From contig DAOLIT010000001.1 of NCBI GenBank assembly GCA_035328405.1, positions 1 to 64,000 of the forward strand: DNA of 64,000 bases, read 5' to 3'. Below, one piece after another: positions 62,708-64,000 of the stretch. Position 1 is the stretch's first letter; each line of letters starts with the position of its first letter. The position numbers and the translations under genes are program-made. The DNA is from JAEUKA01 sp035328405 (GTDB lineage: Bacteria; Myxococcota_A; Polyangia; Palsa-1104; JAEUJZ01). The notes under the pieces are model-generated. The model saw only the letters and a program-made list of their open reading frames with translations, did no database searches and had not been told where the DNA came from.

Positions 62708-63772
62708 ATGTTCAAACATCACCTGTTGCCGCTTGATTTTCAGTCTGGAAAAGTCGAACTCCCGCAGGGCAGCGGAGGCCGTGCCACCGCGCAGCTCGTC
62801 GAGGAATTGTTCGCCAGACATCTCCGCAGCCCCGAACTTTCGCGTGGTCACGACGCCGCCGTTTTGCCTCCTCCCAAAGGTCGCTGGGCTGTATCCACAG
62901 ATTCCTTTGTTGTTTCTCCCCTGTTCTTTCCGGGAGGTTGCATAGGTGATCTCGCCGTGTTTGGGAGCGTCAACGATGTCTCCATGGCCGGTGCCGTTCC
63001 CCTCGCCCTCACCGCCGGTTTTATCCTTGAAGAGGGGTTCCCCCTTTCCCAACTCAAACGCATCGTCATCGCCATGGAAAAAGCCCTCGCTTCCGTCGGT
63101 ATTCCGATGGTCAGCGCGGACACAAAAGTCGTCGAACGGGGGAAGGCTGACGGACTTTTCATCAACACCACCTGTTTTGGCGTGATTCCCGATTCCGCAA
63201 CCACTCCGTCCCCCATCTTTATCGACCCCGAACGAGCCAGTCCGAGCGATGCGATTTTGCTCAGTGGACCGATTGGAGAACATGGGATCGCAATTCTTTC
63301 ACAACGTGAAGGAATTTCTTTTGAAACCGATGTGGTTTCCGACACAGCCCCTTTGCACACCCTCGTCCAGGCCATGCTTTCTGTCGAACCAGATCTCCAT
63401 GTTCTGCGCGATCCGACCCGAGGCGGTGTCGCCGCTGCGCTTCACGAAATCGCCCACACGGCTCAGGTCGGAATCAGGCTTGTGGAAGATCACATCCCAA
63501 TCTCACACCCTGTTCGTTCAGCCTGTGAACTACTTGGAATCGACGCTTTGCATCTTGCATGCGAAGGCAGGCTGTTGGCGATCTGTTCCAAGGAAACTGC
63601 CCCACAAGTTCTGGCCGTCATGCGAGCGCACCCGATGGGACAACAAAGCGCGCTCATCGGCGAAGTAACCCTCTTGTCCAGAGAAACCCCTTATGTCGAG
63701 TTGCAAACTCACTTGGGAGGCAAACGGCTCGTCGCCTGGCCCGCTGGAGAGCAGCTTCCCCGAATTTGCTGA
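62708..63772 (+). CDS. hypE: Hydrogenase maturation factor HypE
   Basis: 354 residues from ATG 62708 (the frame is open back to 62384, inside dnaX's antisense). HypE dehydrates the carbamoyl group on its C-terminal Cys to a cyanide ligand for [NiFe]-hydrogenase iron. The protein shows the AIR-synthase-like fold signatures GSGGRATAQLVEELF, HDAAVLPPPKGRWAVSTDSFVV, VNDVSMAGAVPLAL, DTKVVERGKADGLFINT and LRDPTRGGVAAALHEIA, and ends precisely with PRIC (Cys 354), the reactive terminus. No other hyp or hydrogenase genes are in the window, so the rest of the cluster must lie elsewhere. Confidence 0.95.
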   Translation: MFKHHLLPLDFQSGKVELPQGSGGRATAQLVEELFARHLRSPELSRGHDAAVLPPPKGRWAVSTDSFVVSPLFFPGGCIGDLAVFGSVNDVSMAGAVPLALTAGFILEEGFPLSQLKRIVIAMEKALASVGIPMVSADTKVVERGKADGLFINTTCFGVIPDSATTPSPIFIDPERASPSDAILLSGPIGEHGIAILSQREGISFETDVVSDTAPLHTLVQAMLSVEPDLHVLRDPTRGGVAAALHEIAHTAQVGIRLVEDHIPISHPVRSACELLGIDALHLACEGRLLAICSKETAPQVLAVMRAHPMGQQSALIGEVTLLSRETPYVELQTHLGGKRLVAWPAGEQLPRIC

Positions 63773-63801
63773 TCGTGGTCCACTTGCGACGGAAAATGAA
63801 A

Positions 63802-64000
63802 CTACTTTTTCGCTTCCGTTTGGGCGAGTGCTCGTTTGATAAGGAGGAGCAACATCGCCTGATCCTCCCACACAAGAGCGTTCATCCACGGCACAGGTTC
63901 ACTCAGCCGCGCCATCAATTTGTCCCGAAACGACCGCCCGCTCTTGGTCAGCGACACCAGCTTGCTCCGACGATCTTGCGGGTCCACCTTACGCCGGACA
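63802..64000 (-). CDS. MarR-family regulator, C-terminal part, cut by the window edge
   Basis: Only the last 65 or so codons are present; the frame is open to base 64000. It reads VRRKVDPQDRRSKLVSLTKSGR, the wing of a MarR winged helix (usual pattern V-R-R-x-x-D-P-x-D-R-R-S), followed by the C-terminal dimerisation helix. A GTG at 63987 is inside the domain, so it is not a start. It is convergent with hypE, 29 bases apart. The effector and targets are unknown. Confidence 0.8.
   Translation of the reverse strand, partial: VRRKVDPQDRRSKLVSLTKSGRSFRDKLMARLSEPVPWMNALVWEDQAMLLLLIKRALAQTEAKK

Overview
The window reads as a chromosomal stretch of a Myxococcota-like (deltaproteobacterial) Gram-negative bacterium of moderate GC. 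The case rests on gene content: two transmembrane Ser/Thr kinases, FHA and PP2C proteins, PEGA, FecR and DUF3160 proteins, an AgmX/PglI-type zinc-ribbon/GYF protein, Cys-rich lipoproteins, a lysS-lolC pair, and NifJ with a dihydroorotate-dehydrogenase-like partner. The exact taxon cannot be fixed from the sequence.

Layout. 1-5.7 kb: a cut PEGA protein, a kinase with a periplasmic TPR-like tail, a predicted secreted Fam20C/HipA-like kinase and a polytopic GT-C-like protein. 5.9-8.4 kb: gltX and a CPBP intramembrane protease. 8.5-13.5 kb: a three-gene plus-strand unit of a CHAT (caspase-like)-trypsin fusion protease, a lipoprotein and an outer-membrane-type protein. 13.6-33.3 kb: one minus-strand operon of eleven tightly packed, mostly overlapping genes. 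In transcription order these are FecR-like, PIG-L deacetylase, zinc ribbon-FHA, vWA-TM-FHA, PP2C-TM, a proline-rich membrane protein, vWA-TM, a large Tubulin_2-type GTPase, a degenerate tubulin-like membrane protein, a membrane-anchored degenerate DUF1998/MrfA-type helicase, and a transmembrane Ser/Thr kinase. 33.3-38.2 kb: rph, rdgB, tRNA-Pro, tRNA-Arg, a HemX/CcsA-like protein, hemA, hemC. 38.2-46.9 kb: lipoproteins, an acetyltransferase, lysS, lolC-like, DUF3160. 47.2-51.8 kb: nifJ and its partner. 52-64 kb: AgmX-like protein, purA, an NfeD-like plus two SPFH (flotillin) operon, a CD39-type apyrase lipoprotein, ebfC, dnaX, hypE and a cut MarR regulator.

The most unusual system is the 20-kb tubulin operon. 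Its parts suggest a transmembrane complex: vWA and proline-rich modules outside the inner membrane, and kinase, phosphatase, FHA readers and a tubulin-like NTPase inside. Two further parts, a tubulin homologue and a helicase, have lost their catalytic signatures and probably act as scaffolds. It recalls the vWA-PP2C-kinase triads known as TerY-P but adds tubulin and dead-helicase components. The neighbouring CHAT-trypsin unit is a second candidate regulatory or conflict system, a possible two-step protease cascade. All functional statements come from motif recognition by eye; no searches were run.
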